This document shows, in pieces, positions 24,299-32,261 of a DNA stretch of 33,971 bases. The notes beneath the pieces are model-generated. The model did no database searches. It was given only the letters and a program-made list of their open reading frames with translations, and was not told the DNA's origin. Within the stretch, counting starts at the first letter, position 1, and the number at the start of each line of letters is the position of its first letter. Source of the stretch: a bacterium (GTDB lineage Bacteria; SM23-31; JAUVVT01); assembly GCA_030616165.1 (NCBI GenBank), contig JAUWXV010000007.1:1-33971 (forward strand), in the 5' to 3' direction. The position numbers and the translations under genes were made by a program.

Positions 24299-25750
24299 TC
24301 ATAAATTAGGCGAGGAAAAATCTAAATACTGAACGGCATTTTTTAATCTTCTTAAAACTGCCTCTTTTCCTAAAAGTTCCATAACCTCAAAAATTCCCGG
24401 ACTGATTCCGAATCCAGTTATAGCAAGTCTTGCCGGGTGAATATATTTACTTGCACTAATATTTTTTAATTCTGCTAATTGCCTTAAAGATTTTTCTATA
24501 GTATCTTTATTAAAAACTTTCAATTTTTCCAGAGAATTAAATAAATCCATCAGTCTCTCTTTTATATTATTTTTCCAGTATTTATTCTCAGCAGGTTGGT
24601 CGTAATGGGAGGGATCTTCAAAGAAGTAATATCCATACTCGGCAAATTCACTTAGTTTTTTTACTCTACTTTTGAGGATTTCTATTACTTCTAACAAATA
24701 AGACTTTTTTTCTTCCGCAATTTTTTCATCGATTATTCTCATTTTTATCCAGAATGGCAGGACAAACGGAAGAAGTTCATAATTTTCCTTTGATGAAATA
24801 TACTTTCCGTTCATCCATTCTAATTTTTTTATATCAAATATTGCATTGTTTTTTGAAATTCCTTTTAAGGAAAAAAGTTCAATTAATTCCGTTTTATTGA
24901 AAAGTTCGCGTTCATTTCCAGGAGACCAGCCAAGAAGAGCAAGAAAATTAAACATTGCTTCAGGGAGAATGCCAATATCTATATATTCATCAAGAGAGAC
25001 CGCTCCGAATCTTTTGCTCAGTTTTTTCTTATTCATTCCAAAAATAAGTGGGAGATGTCCAAAACTTGGAACTTCAAAACCAAGTGCTTTATGGAGTAAT
25101 ATCTGTTTCGGAGTGTTTGAAAGATGGTCGTCACCCCTTATTATGTGAGTGATTTTCATATCTTGGTCATCTGAAACAGCCGCAATTTGGTAAGTAGGTG
25201 TATTGTCAGACCTTGATATTATAAAATCGTCAATTTCAGAATTATTTACTTTAATTTTACCGTGTATAAGGTCATCATACTCGGTAATCCCTTCTAAAAT
25301 AAGAAATCTTACTACCCTTGGCAGCTCTTTTGATTCAAATTCCTCTTTTTGTTTTTCCGGGAGTTGAAGACAGGTTCTTGGATATTTGAAAGGAATACCT
25401 CTTTTCTCAGTCTCTTTTCGCATTTTTGCTAGCAGTTCAGGACTACAGTAACAATAATATGCCTTCTTTTCTTTCAGGAGTTTATGAATATTTTTATTGT
25501 GATTTTTGATATTTTTAGATTGAAAAACTGGTTCTTCATCCCAATCTATTCCGAGCCATTTAAGGTTATCAAATATCATTTGAGTGAATTCATCTTTTGA
25601 ACGCTCTTTATCTGTGTCTTCGATTCTTAGAAGAAATTTCCCTTTGTTTTTTCTGGCAAAAAGCCAGTTAAAGATTGCTGTGCGAATCCCTCCAGTATGC
25701 AGCGCTCCTGTTGGACTTGGTGCAAACCTCACTCTTATCTCTTGATTCAT
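24299..25750 (-). CDS. gltX: Glutamyl-tRNA synthetase
   Basis: 483 residues, normal length. Class I synthetase: the HIGH-like motif is PSPTGALHTGG (11-21, His18) and the KMSKS-like motif KLSKR (243-247). LRIEDTDKERS binds glutamate and the tRNA end. Cys100, Cys102 and Cys127 stand where many GluRS bind zinc, although the fourth ligand is not obvious. The C-terminal helical domain (about 320-483) reads the anticodon. It charges tRNA-Glu; if this organism uses the GatCAB route the enzyme may also charge tRNA-Gln, which cannot be judged here. It follows the DUF3566-like gene by 16 bases, so the two are probably co-transcribed. Confidence 0.96.
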   Translation of the reverse strand: MNQEIRVRFAPSPTGALHTGGIRTAIFNWLFARKNKGKFLLRIEDTDKERSKDEFTQMIFDNLKWLGIDWDEEPVFQSKNIKNHNKNIHKLLKEKKAYYCYCSPELLAKMRKETEKRGIPFKYPRTCLQLPEKQKEEFESKELPRVVRFLILEGITEYDDLIHGKIKVNNSEIDDFIISRSDNTPTYQIAAVSDDQDMKITHIIRGDDHLSNTPKQILLHKALGFEVPSFGHLPLIFGMNKKKLSKRFGAVSLDEYIDIGILPEAMFNFLALLGWSPGNERELFNKTELIELFSLKGISKNNAIFDIKKLEWMNGKYISSKENYELLPFVLPFWIKMRIIDEKIAEEKKSYLLEVIEILKSRVKKLSEFAEYGYYFFEDPSHYDQPAENKYWKNNIKERLMDLFNSLEKLKVFNKDTIEKSLRQLAELKNISASKYIHPARLAITGFGISPGIFEVMELLGKEAVLRRLKNAVQYLDFSSPNL

Positions 25751-25766
25751 AATTTATCTGACCTTC

Positions 25767-26129
25767 TTAAGTCTTCTCTAATTGTATTTTTTCTCCTGAA
25801 ATTTCAAATGATTCTTTGTTGACATTGAATTTAATACCACCTATAACTCCAGCGATAATATTATATAATCCAGTAAAAAATATTGAAATAATTGTTGAAA
25901 CTGTCGCATAAAAAAATGATAAAAATAAAACTAGAAAAATCCCTGCAAATCCAGTAAGTCTCACTGCCTCTTCTTCAAATTCGCCGATCTCGAAGGATTG
26001 GAGAAAATTCTGAAAAATACTAAAAATTACTACATAAAAAAGGGATAAAAGAAATCCAATTATAAGAAATATTATAAAAACAATTTTAGTCACTGACCAT
26101 ATGTTAAACCTCTTTATTTCGTATTCCAT
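25767..26129 (-). CDS. DUF3566-like two-TM membrane protein
   Basis: 120 residues. Two membrane segments (about 14-38 and 61-98) are joined by a charged loop. The N-terminus, IKRFNIWSVTKIVFIIFLII, and the later FFTGLYNIIAGVIGGIKFNV match the DUF3566 pattern (WSvlKv at the start, lYNl...GGi at the end), a family of small membrane proteins without known function. The final ~20 residues are soluble. It lies directly upstream of gltX and shares its transcription direction. Confidence 0.65.
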   Translation of the reverse strand: MEYEIKRFNIWSVTKIVFIIFLIIGFLLSLFYVVIFSIFQNFLQSFEIGEFEEEAVRLTGFAGIFLVLFLSFFYATVSTIISIFFTGLYNIIAGVIGGIKFNVNKESFEISGEKIQLEKT

Positions 26130-26490
26130 TGTCCGCTCCTTTTTTAAAATTTAACTATTATTTATTTCCGTTTTCTTAAAAATAATAAATCCTAAATGTT
26201 CGTTAAAATTTAATTATCTTATATTTTAAATTATTTTAATAGAAATATAATTAAAAGTCAAGAAAGAATTATTTTCATTTAAATGTATATTTTCCTTGAA
26301 ATATTTTATTTTAAAACTTATATTTATTAAAAGAAATTTTGCTCCGATTATTTCGTTACAGAATACTAACATCATCTTGATAATTTTATATTTCGTCTGC
26401 AATTTTGAGGATTTATCTACATCCTTTTAAATTTAATAAAAAGTCGATTCTTTATTTGTTTTAAAAAGAAAAGTCTGCATATTAAATATT
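26130..26490. other. Divergent intergenic region
   Basis: About 360 AT-rich bases between minus- and plus-strand genes, so it should hold both promoters. No repeat or RNA is recognised. TTTTAAATTTAATAAAAAGT near 26426 and similar tracts are too AT-rich to assign promoter boxes. Confidence 0.5.
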
Positions 26491-27090
26491 ATGGGAAAAA
26501 TTTATAAGGTACCAAATAGAATAGTTTATTTGTATGGTTGGGTATTTTGTATGCTTTTTCTGGTCTGGTTTTTTACAAACAATATATATGTTGCTATTTT
26601 CACTGGAATATTAGGTGTGATTTTTTCTATAATAATGGTCGTAAAACCCCGGATAATGCCCAGGATGAAACTTCTATTTTCCGAAAAAGTACCTGATATA
26701 TTTTTTAATTTGTATCAAAGAGTATTTGGTTCAATTTTTGCCGTAATTTCGGTATTTATCCTGTTTAATTACCGAATTAGTAACTCTTTAGAAATTGGAG
26801 TGCTTTGTATCTTTGTTTTTGGTGGAATGTTAATAATCGATATTCTTTGGCTCATTTACTTCCGGAAAAGTCAGACTTCTGCCGCAAAGTCCTATGTAAT
26901 TTTTAGCTTGATAGTATGCCTGATATTCTGTCTCATTGGAACTGCAATGATTATATTAAACTTACCGTTTGCTATTTCAACAATATTGTTATTGCCAACT
27001 GTGATAGGTATCGCAGTTGTCTGTGGTATTTTTGCTTTATGGAGTAAAAAACAAAAGTCAAATTTGCAGACAGCAAATAATACTGTGTAA
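26491..27090 (+). CDS. Multi-pass membrane protein of unknown function
   Basis: 199 residues with about six predicted membrane segments (12-30, 32-50, 73-92, 98-121, 132-156, 162-186) and short loops. A basic, Lys-rich C-terminus (WSKKQKSN) probably lies in the cytoplasm. No motif is recognised and no Shine-Dalgarno stands before the ATG. An ATG-less longer reading is unlikely because the upstream region is very AT-rich. It is 80 bases upstream of the NfeD-SPFH pair, which has its own strong ribosome site. Confidence 0.6.
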   Translation: MGKIYKVPNRIVYLYGWVFCMLFLVWFFTNNIYVAIFTGILGVIFSIIMVVKPRIMPRMKLLFSEKVPDIFFNLYQRVFGSIFAVISVFILFNYRISNSLEIGVLCIFVFGGMLIIDILWLIYFRKSQTSAAKSYVIFSLIVCLIFCLIGTAMIILNLPFAISTILLLPTVIGIAVVCGIFALWSKKQKSNLQTANNTV

Positions 27091-27170
27091 AAGACTCAGG
27101 ACATAAATGCCCTTAGACCAAATTTGCCAGGGTTTTATAAAACAATAAATTTTAGAGAGGAGGTAAAATA

Positions 27171-27617
27171 ATGGATGGTAAGGTCTGGTTGATATGGATG
27201 GTTATCGCTGCAATCTTTATTATTGGTGAGATATTTACCGCAGGATTTTTTCTTTTGTGGTTTGGAATTGGAGCTGCGGCGGCTGGTATCCTGGCGATGC
27301 TTGATTTTGGTGCGGGTTGGCAGTGGGCAGCCTTTATAGTTGTCTCGGGTCTGCTTTTTATTGTTTCAAGAAGGTTCGCCGAAAGGATTACCAAAAAGCA
27401 GCCCCCGGGAATCGGTGCTGATAGGTTTATTGGTATGAAGGGCGTGGTGCTGGAAGAGGTCGATAATACGAAAAATACCGGGCGTGTCAGGATAGAAAAA
27501 GAAGAATGGAGGGCAGATAGCGATACCGGTGAAGTTATACCAGTAGATACAAAAGTTGAAGTTACCAGGTTAGTTGGAACACGTTTAATTGTCAAAACTT
27601 TAAAGGAAGGAGAGTAA
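27171..27617 (+). CDS. NfeD family protein (short form)
   Basis: 148 residues. Membrane segments at about 4-28, 33-50 and 55-68 are followed by a soluble beta-barrel (OB-fold NfeDC) domain at about 80-148 ([20 protein letters not shown], then [20 protein letters not shown]). The protease domain of long NfeD is missing, as is usual for the form paired with stomatin-like proteins. Ribosome site GAGAGGAGGT at 27155-27164. It ends one base before the SPFH gene, so the two are translationally coupled. NfeD-SPFH pairs organise membrane microdomains. Confidence 0.92.
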   Translation: MDGKVWLIWMVIAAIFIIGEIFTAGFFLLWFGIGAAAAGILAMLDFGAGWQWAAFIVVSGLLFIVSRRFAERITKKQPPGIGADRFIGMKGVVLEEVDNTKNTGRVRIEKEEWRADSDTGEVIPVDTKVEVTRLVGTRLIVKTLKEGE

Positions 27618-27618
27618 A

Positions 27619-28509
27619 ATGATACAATTACTTATTGTCTTAGCAATTGTAGTATTTATAATTACTACTACAGGTATAAGAATTGTCAGGCCCTGGGAAA
27701 AGGGATTAATAGAGAGGCTGGGAAAGTATCAGCGCACAGTGGATAGTGGTCTTACAATTATCATTCCTTTTTTGGATAGAATGATAAAGGTAGATATGCG
27801 TGAGCAAGTGGTTGATGTTCCCCCACAGGGGGTAATTACCAAGGATAATGTGGTCGTAGAGGTTGATGCGGTAGTTTATTATGAGGTTACCGACCCGATA
27901 AAGGTCACTTATAATGTTGCCGATTTCTTTAGAGCTGCCACCAAACTTGCACAAACTAATTTGAGGAATCTTATCGGTGATTTGGCTCTGGACGAATCGC
28001 TTACTTCGAGGGAGTTAATAAACACCAAGTTGCGCGAGATTCTTGATACTGCTACCGACAAATGGGGCACAAAGGTCACCAGGGTCGAACTTCAGAGAAT
28101 AGAACCGCCCGAAGATGTTACTGATGCGATGCACCGCCAGATGAAGGCAGAACGAGAAAGGCGTGCTATGATCCTTGAAGCAGAGGGCCAAAAGAAGTCG
28201 GCAATACTTAAGGCTGAAGGAAAGGCGGAGGCGATAAAAAAAGTTGCCGATGCTGACAGATATCAGAAACTAACCGTGGCAAAGGGCGAGGCAGAGGCAA
28301 TCCAGACTGTCTTTGGAGCTATCCATGAGGGCAGACCGACAAATGACTTGATTGCTATAAAATATCTTGAATCTCTTCAGAAGATTGCCGATGGAAAAGC
28401 GACAAAGGTATTTTTGCCTTACGAGGCATCGGCAATTCTTGGAAGCATCGCCGGGATTGGCGAACTTTTTAAAGAGAAACTCTCTTCGGGGAAAGATGAA
28501 GAAAAATAG
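27619..28509 (+). CDS. SPFH/stomatin-like protein (slipin/QmcA type)
   Basis: 296 residues. One N-terminal membrane anchor ([17 protein letters not shown]), then the SPFH/PHB domain: [40 protein letters not shown] and VYYEVTDP, then [20 protein letters not shown] and [19 protein letters not shown] coiled coil ([20 protein letters not shown]) and a hydrophobic-ended tail follow. It forms ring-like oligomers that shield membrane proteins from proteases. Coupled to nfeD upstream. Confidence 0.95.
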   Translation: MIQLLIVLAIVVFIITTTGIRIVRPWEKGLIERLGKYQRTVDSGLTIIIPFLDRMIKVDMREQVVDVPPQGVITKDNVVVEVDAVVYYEVTDPIKVTYNVADFFRAATKLAQTNLRNLIGDLALDESLTSRELINTKLREILDTATDKWGTKVTRVELQRIEPPEDVTDAMHRQMKAERERRAMILEAEGQKKSAILKAEGKAEAIKKVADADRYQKLTVAKGEAEAIQTVFGAIHEGRPTNDLIAIKYLESLQKIADGKATKVFLPYEASAILGSIAGIGELFKEKLSSGKDEEK

Positions 28510-28844
28510 ACGTAATTAAAGAACGCTATCTGTAATTTTGTAATAAAGTATAAAGAGTAAAAATTACATTTTATAAAAAATTATTAATAGGATTAATTGA
28601 AATTTTTTGGTAAAATTAAAATCTTAAGTTTAATATAAATAAGTATATAAGTTTTTATATTAATATATACTATTGTTATTATTATACTTATCTATTTTAA
28701 GCCCATCGAATTTCTTCTTTTAATCAACTTTTTTATCCACTCTGAGTAAAAATAAAATACTTGTTTTTAGAAAATAAAATTTTAAATTTTGGTTTAATGA
28801 CAAAAACTTTGTTAAATTTCGATTGATTACTAAAAATATTGAAA
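28510..28844. other. AT-rich spacer without recognised features
   Basis: About 330 bases upstream of the hairpin at 28845, with no gene, RNA or strong stem-loop seen. It separates the SPFH operon from the ABC exporter. Confidence 0.5.
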
Positions 28845-28884
28845 ATTTCTAATTCATCCTGAATATTCGGGATGAATTAGAAAT
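28845..28884. repeat. Hairpin repeat (ATTTCTAATTCATCC stem)
   Basis: 15-base perfect arms at 28845-28859 and 28870-28884. Same outer stem as 8685-8728, and followed by the same TTTCTTTGCTACTTTCTTT. Confidence 0.8.
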
Positions 28885-28902
28885 AGGTATAAAGTTTCTT
28901 TG

Positions 28903-28926
28903 CTACTTTCTTTTCAAAGAAAGTAG
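28903..28926. repeat. Minimal MITE-end palindrome
   Basis: CTACTTTCTTT-TC-AAAGAAAGTAG: the outer 11 bases of both ends of the 8747-8909 element joined by two bases. It looks like an empty or internally deleted form, in the same position relative to the hairpin as the full copy near mutS2. Confidence 0.75.
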
Positions 28927-28955
28927 ATTACTTTATTTTTAGGAGAATAGTATAA

Positions 28956-30752
28956 TTGCATAAACATTTTTTCAGTGAAGAGGATTCACTTGGGAAGGTA
29001 TATGATTCCCGATTAATGAAAAGACTCTTGAGGTATTTGAAACCTTATAAATGGGGCGTATTATTTGCATTAATACTTCTTTTGACATCGTCTGGATTAT
29101 ATCTTATTGGTCCACACCTGATTAAGATTGCAATCGATGAGTATATAATGAAGAATAATATGGGAGGGTTGTCATATATAGCTTTAATTTATCTTTTTAT
29201 ATTGATTTTTGGTTTTGTTATGAAATTTTTTCATACATACATCATGCAGATAATCGGTCAGAAGGTAATGTATGATATGCGAATGGAGATATTTACTCAC
29301 TTACAGGGACTTTCTGTATCTTTTTTTAACAGGAATCCAGTTGGAAGACTTATAACTCGAGTTACAACGGATGTGGATGCCCTAAATGAACTCTTTGCTT
29401 CGGGAGTTGTTACTATATTTGGTGACATTTTTACCCTATTAGGGATTATCGTTTTCTTACTTTATTATAATGTAAAACTTGCTCTTATCACTTTTTCGGT
29501 AGTCCCGATTTTATTTATTGCGGCCTTTCTTTTCAAAATCAAGGTCAGAAAAAGTTTCAGAGAGGTAAGGATAAGGATTGCAAGAATTAACTCGTTTTTG
29601 CAAGAAAGTATAACAGGTATGAAAATTGTCCAGATTTTTAATAGAGAGGAAAAAAACTTTGGGAAATTTGATTCCCTTAATAAAGACTATCTCGATGCTT
29701 ACTTACAGACAATTTTCTATTATGCCCTTTTTTATCCAGCAGTGGAGATTATCAGTTCTCTGGCTATCGCACTGATTGTTTGGTATGGTGGAATCAATGT
29801 ATTAAAGAATGCTTTATCTTTAGGTTCGTTAATTGCATTTATAACCTATGCCCAGAGGTTTTATCAACCTATTAGAGATTTGAGTGAAAAATACAATATT
29901 CTTCAATCGGCTATGGCTGCATCTGAAAGGATATTTAAACTCCTTGATACCAAAATATCCATTCCCGAATCACCAAAACCTGTGAAGATTAAAGAAATAA
30001 GTGGTGATATCGAATTCAAAAATGTATGGTTTGCCTATAATGAAGATTATGTATTAAAGGATATATCATTCAAAGTTAAACGGGGTCAGAGCATTGCTTT
30101 TGTTGGAGCAACTGGAGCGGGAAAATCGACTATTATAAATCTACTTGCCCGTTTTTACGATCCCGATAGGGGTGCTGTATTTATTGATGGTATTGATATT
30201 AAAAATATGAGTAAAAAAACTTTGAGAGAGAATATCGGTGTCGTTTTGCAGGACGTCTTTCTCTTTTCTGGGGACATAAAGTATAATATTTCTCTTGGTG
30301 ATAATAACATAAGTTTTGAAAAAATAAGGAAAGCCGCTGTTGAAGTGAATATCGAAAAGTTTATATCGAGATTGCCAAATGGATACTCGGAAGACATAAG
30401 AGAGAGAGGGAGTATTCTCTCATTCGGGCAGAGACAGTTGCTGGCTTTTGCCAGGGCGCTTGTTTATGACCCCCAAATACTTGTTCTTGATGAGGCTACA
30501 AGTAATGTAGATACAGAAACCGAAATTCTTATTCAAAACGCTGTGAAAAAATTGATGAATGGGAGAACCTCGATTATTATTGCACATAGACTCTCTACTA
30601 TTCAAAATGCTGATAAAATTATCGTTATACATAAAGGCGGAATCAGAGAAGTGGGGACTCACCAGCAGCTGCTTGCTAAAAGAGGAATCTATTATAAACT
30701 ATATCTCCTCCAATATAAGAACCAGGAGAGAATTTCTATAGGTGTAAAATAA
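28956..30752 (+). CDS. ABC exporter, fused permease-ATPase (MsbA/MdlB-like)
   Basis: 598 residues, TTG start supported by AGGAG at 28941-28945; the next ATG (29016) would cut into the elbow helix before TM1. Six membrane segments in residues about 30-310 form a type I exporter permease. The nucleotide-binding domain (about 350-590) has Walker A GATGAGKST (384-392), signature LSFGQ (488-492), Walker B Asp512 with Glu513 and switch His544. The signature is LSFGQ rather than LSGGQ, a common variant in this subfamily. One half-transporter gene with no partner nearby suggests a homodimer. Exported substrate (lipid or drug) is unknown. Confidence 0.95.
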   Translation: MHKHFFSEEDSLGKVYDSRLMKRLLRYLKPYKWGVLFALILLLTSSGLYLIGPHLIKIAIDEYIMKNNMGGLSYIALIYLFILIFGFVMKFFHTYIMQIIGQKVMYDMRMEIFTHLQGLSVSFFNRNPVGRLITRVTTDVDALNELFASGVVTIFGDIFTLLGIIVFLLYYNVKLALITFSVVPILFIAAFLFKIKVRKSFREVRIRIARINSFLQESITGMKIVQIFNREEKNFGKFDSLNKDYLDAYLQTIFYYALFYPAVEIISSLAIALIVWYGGINVLKNALSLGSLIAFITYAQRFYQPIRDLSEKYNILQSAMAASERIFKLLDTKISIPESPKPVKIKEISGDIEFKNVWFAYNEDYVLKDISFKVKRGQSIAFVGATGAGKSTIINLLARFYDPDRGAVFIDGIDIKNMSKKTLRENIGVVLQDVFLFSGDIKYNISLGDNNISFEKIRKAAVEVNIEKFISRLPNGYSEDIRERGSILSFGQRQLLAFARALVYDPQILVLDEATSNVDTETEILIQNAVKKLMNGRTSIIIAHRLSTIQNADKIIVIHKGGIREVGTHQQLLAKRGIYYKLYLLQYKNQERISIGVK

Positions 30753-30803
30753 AATAACTTTTTTAAAATATTTTCATATTCTTGATATTAATAAAAAACG
30801 GTA

Positions 30804-30861
30804 GGACAGACATTCTTGTCTGTCCACAATTCCTTGCCTGCTTTCTTTTCAAATAAAGTAG
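30804..30861. repeat. Palindromic repeats after the ABC exporter
   Basis: GGACAGACA-TTCT-TGTCTGTCC (30804-30825), then an imperfect CTGCTTTCTTTTCAAATAAA-GTAG (30839-30860), a degenerate form of the minimal end palindrome. It may end transcription of the exporter gene, but no T run follows. Confidence 0.6.
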
Positions 30862-31006
30862 GATCAATATATGAGTCAAGTTTAAAAAGATAAAAACCGC
30901 GAATTTCGCTAATCAAAACTAATTGTTTTTTATTAAATTGTGTAATGTTAAATTCGTGAAATTCGCGTAATTGGCGGTTTTTAGAGCGGGCTCATATATT
31001 GAACCC
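30861..31006. repeat. Inverted-repeat element (~146 bp)
   Basis: The outer ends GGATCAATATATGAG and CTCATATATTGAACC are inverted. Inside, AAAAACCGCGAATTTCGC and AAATTCGCGTAATTGGCGG with TTTTT form a second, imperfect inverted pair. No coding capacity. The ATATTGAACCCC end occurs again near 24208. Confidence 0.55.
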
Positions 31007-31041
31007 CCACGAATTTCTTTCCAAATAAAGTAAGTTCTGTT

Positions 31042-31635
31042 TTAAATATTTACTCTCCCGAGGAGTGCTCTTGCAACGGTTACTTTGTCGGAGTATTCCA
31101 GGTCGCCCCCAACCGGTATTCCCCTTGCGAGTCTTGAAATTTTAGGGACTTTTAATTTTAGAAGTTTTAATAGATAGTGAGTTGTTGCATCTCCTTCGGT
31201 GCTCGGATTAACCGCGATTATTATTTCCTCAGTCTCCTGTGTTATTCTATTAAGCAATTCTTTAATTCTTAAATTTTCTGGTCCGACTCCATCAAGGGGG
31301 GATAAAACCCCACCAAGAACATGATAAAGTCCTTTATACTCATTTGTTTTTTCAATTATTAGAATATCATTTGGCTGTTCTACGACGCATATCAAAGATT
31401 TATCACGCTGTGGATTTGAACATATACTGCAAATTTCCGATTCGGACATATTATAACAATGAGTGCAGTATCTAATCTTTTCTTTAATATTTGTTATAGC
31501 TTTTGCCAATTCAATACAGTTTTCTTTCGGTATTTTTAGCAGATGATATACAACTCTTCTTGCAGATTTTTTCCCTATTCCAGGGAGTTTTGAAAATTTT
31601 TCTATCAGATTTTCTATTGAATTTTGGGCTGACAT
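31042..31635 (-). CDS. recR: Recombination protein RecR
   Basis: 197 residues. A helix-hairpin-helix (about 8-30, LPGIGKKSARRVVYHLL) is followed by a C4 zinc finger (Cys57, Cys60, Cys69, Cys72) and a TOPRIM domain (from about 80, ICVVEQPNDI with Glu86, and NPSTEGDATTHYLLKLL). RecR forms rings with RecO/RecF and helps RecA load at gaps. It is the last gene of the dnaX-ybaB-recR run, about 100 bases after ybaB. Confidence 0.96.
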   Translation of the reverse strand: MSAQNSIENLIEKFSKLPGIGKKSARRVVYHLLKIPKENCIELAKAITNIKEKIRYCTHCYNMSESEICSICSNPQRDKSLICVVEQPNDILIIEKTNEYKGLYHVLGGVLSPLDGVGPENLRIKELLNRITQETEEIIIAVNPSTEGDATTHYLLKLLKLKVPKISRLARGIPVGGDLEYSDKVTVARALLGRVNI

Positions 31636-31736
31636 ATTCTGAATTTTTTTTATTTATCAAAAATATTGAATTAAAAAATAAAATTATCTATTTTTAAAAA
31701 TATATTTTGACATTATAATCGAATTAATAGAGATAA

Positions 31737-32081
31737 TCAAGTAGTGAATCCAGGGAGTTTGAAATTTCTCGGCAAATTTGAAAGTAAACCGCCGGCAAGT
31801 TTAGATATATGTTCGGTAGCCATATCGTTTGATTTTTCAATCGCCTGGTTAACTGCTGCCATAATAAGGTCTTCTAACATTTCACAATCGTTAGAATTAA
31901 TAACTTCTGGGTCGATTTTTATAGATAAAATTTGCTGTTTTCCGTTTGCTGTTACAGTTACCATCCCCCCGCCGGAAGTAGCCTCAACCTTCATATGAAC
32001 GAGTTCTTCCTGTGCTTTTTCAAGATTCTCCTGCATTTTTGCCGCCTGCTTAAATATCCCTCCCATCTTATCTTTTGACAT
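31737..32081 (-). CDS. ybaB: YbaB/EbfC family nucleoid-associated protein
   Basis: 114 residues. The frame also has an ATG at 32102, but the Shine-Dalgarno AAGGAGG lies inside those codons, so the start at 32081 (MSKDKMGGIFKQAAKMQENL) is right. The domain covers nearly all of it: a long helix with EKAQEELVHMKVEATSGGGM, then VTVTANGKQQILSIKIDPEV and a C-terminal helix. The protein binds DNA as a dimer. It lies between dnaX and recR, the usual order. Confidence 0.93.
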   Translation of the reverse strand: MSKDKMGGIFKQAAKMQENLEKAQEELVHMKVEATSGGGMVTVTANGKQQILSIKIDPEVINSNDCEMLEDLIMAAVNQAIEKSNDMATEHISKLAGGLLSNLPRNFKLPGFTT

Positions 32082-32120
32082 ATCTTTATCCTCCTTTAAC
32101 ATTTGATTTTTTCAAAATTT

Positions 32121-32190
32121 AACCACAGAGTACACAGAGTATTACTCTGCCTGCCCTGTGGGCCTGCCCTGTGGGTGGTCTCTGTGGGTT
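32121..32190. repeat. ACCACAGAG-type intergenic repeat
   Basis: AACCACAGAGTACACAGAGT at one end and CTCTGTGGGTT at the other form a loose inverted pair. The middle holds a 13-base tandem repeat CCTGCCCTGTGGG (32150-32162, 32163-32175). Similar CACAGAG repeats are common in many bacteria. It sits between dnaX and ybaB. Confidence 0.6.
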
Positions 32191-32261
32191 CATATTTTAT
32201 CCTCGTTTTTCATAGAACTTTTGACAATACCTAACATTTATTTTAGTATAAAATTCTTTCT

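Noticed and set aside
32082-32102. Earlier ATG for ybaB at 32102
   Set aside because: The Shine-Dalgarno AAGGAGG would be inside the coding sequence; it is correctly placed for the ATG at 32081.
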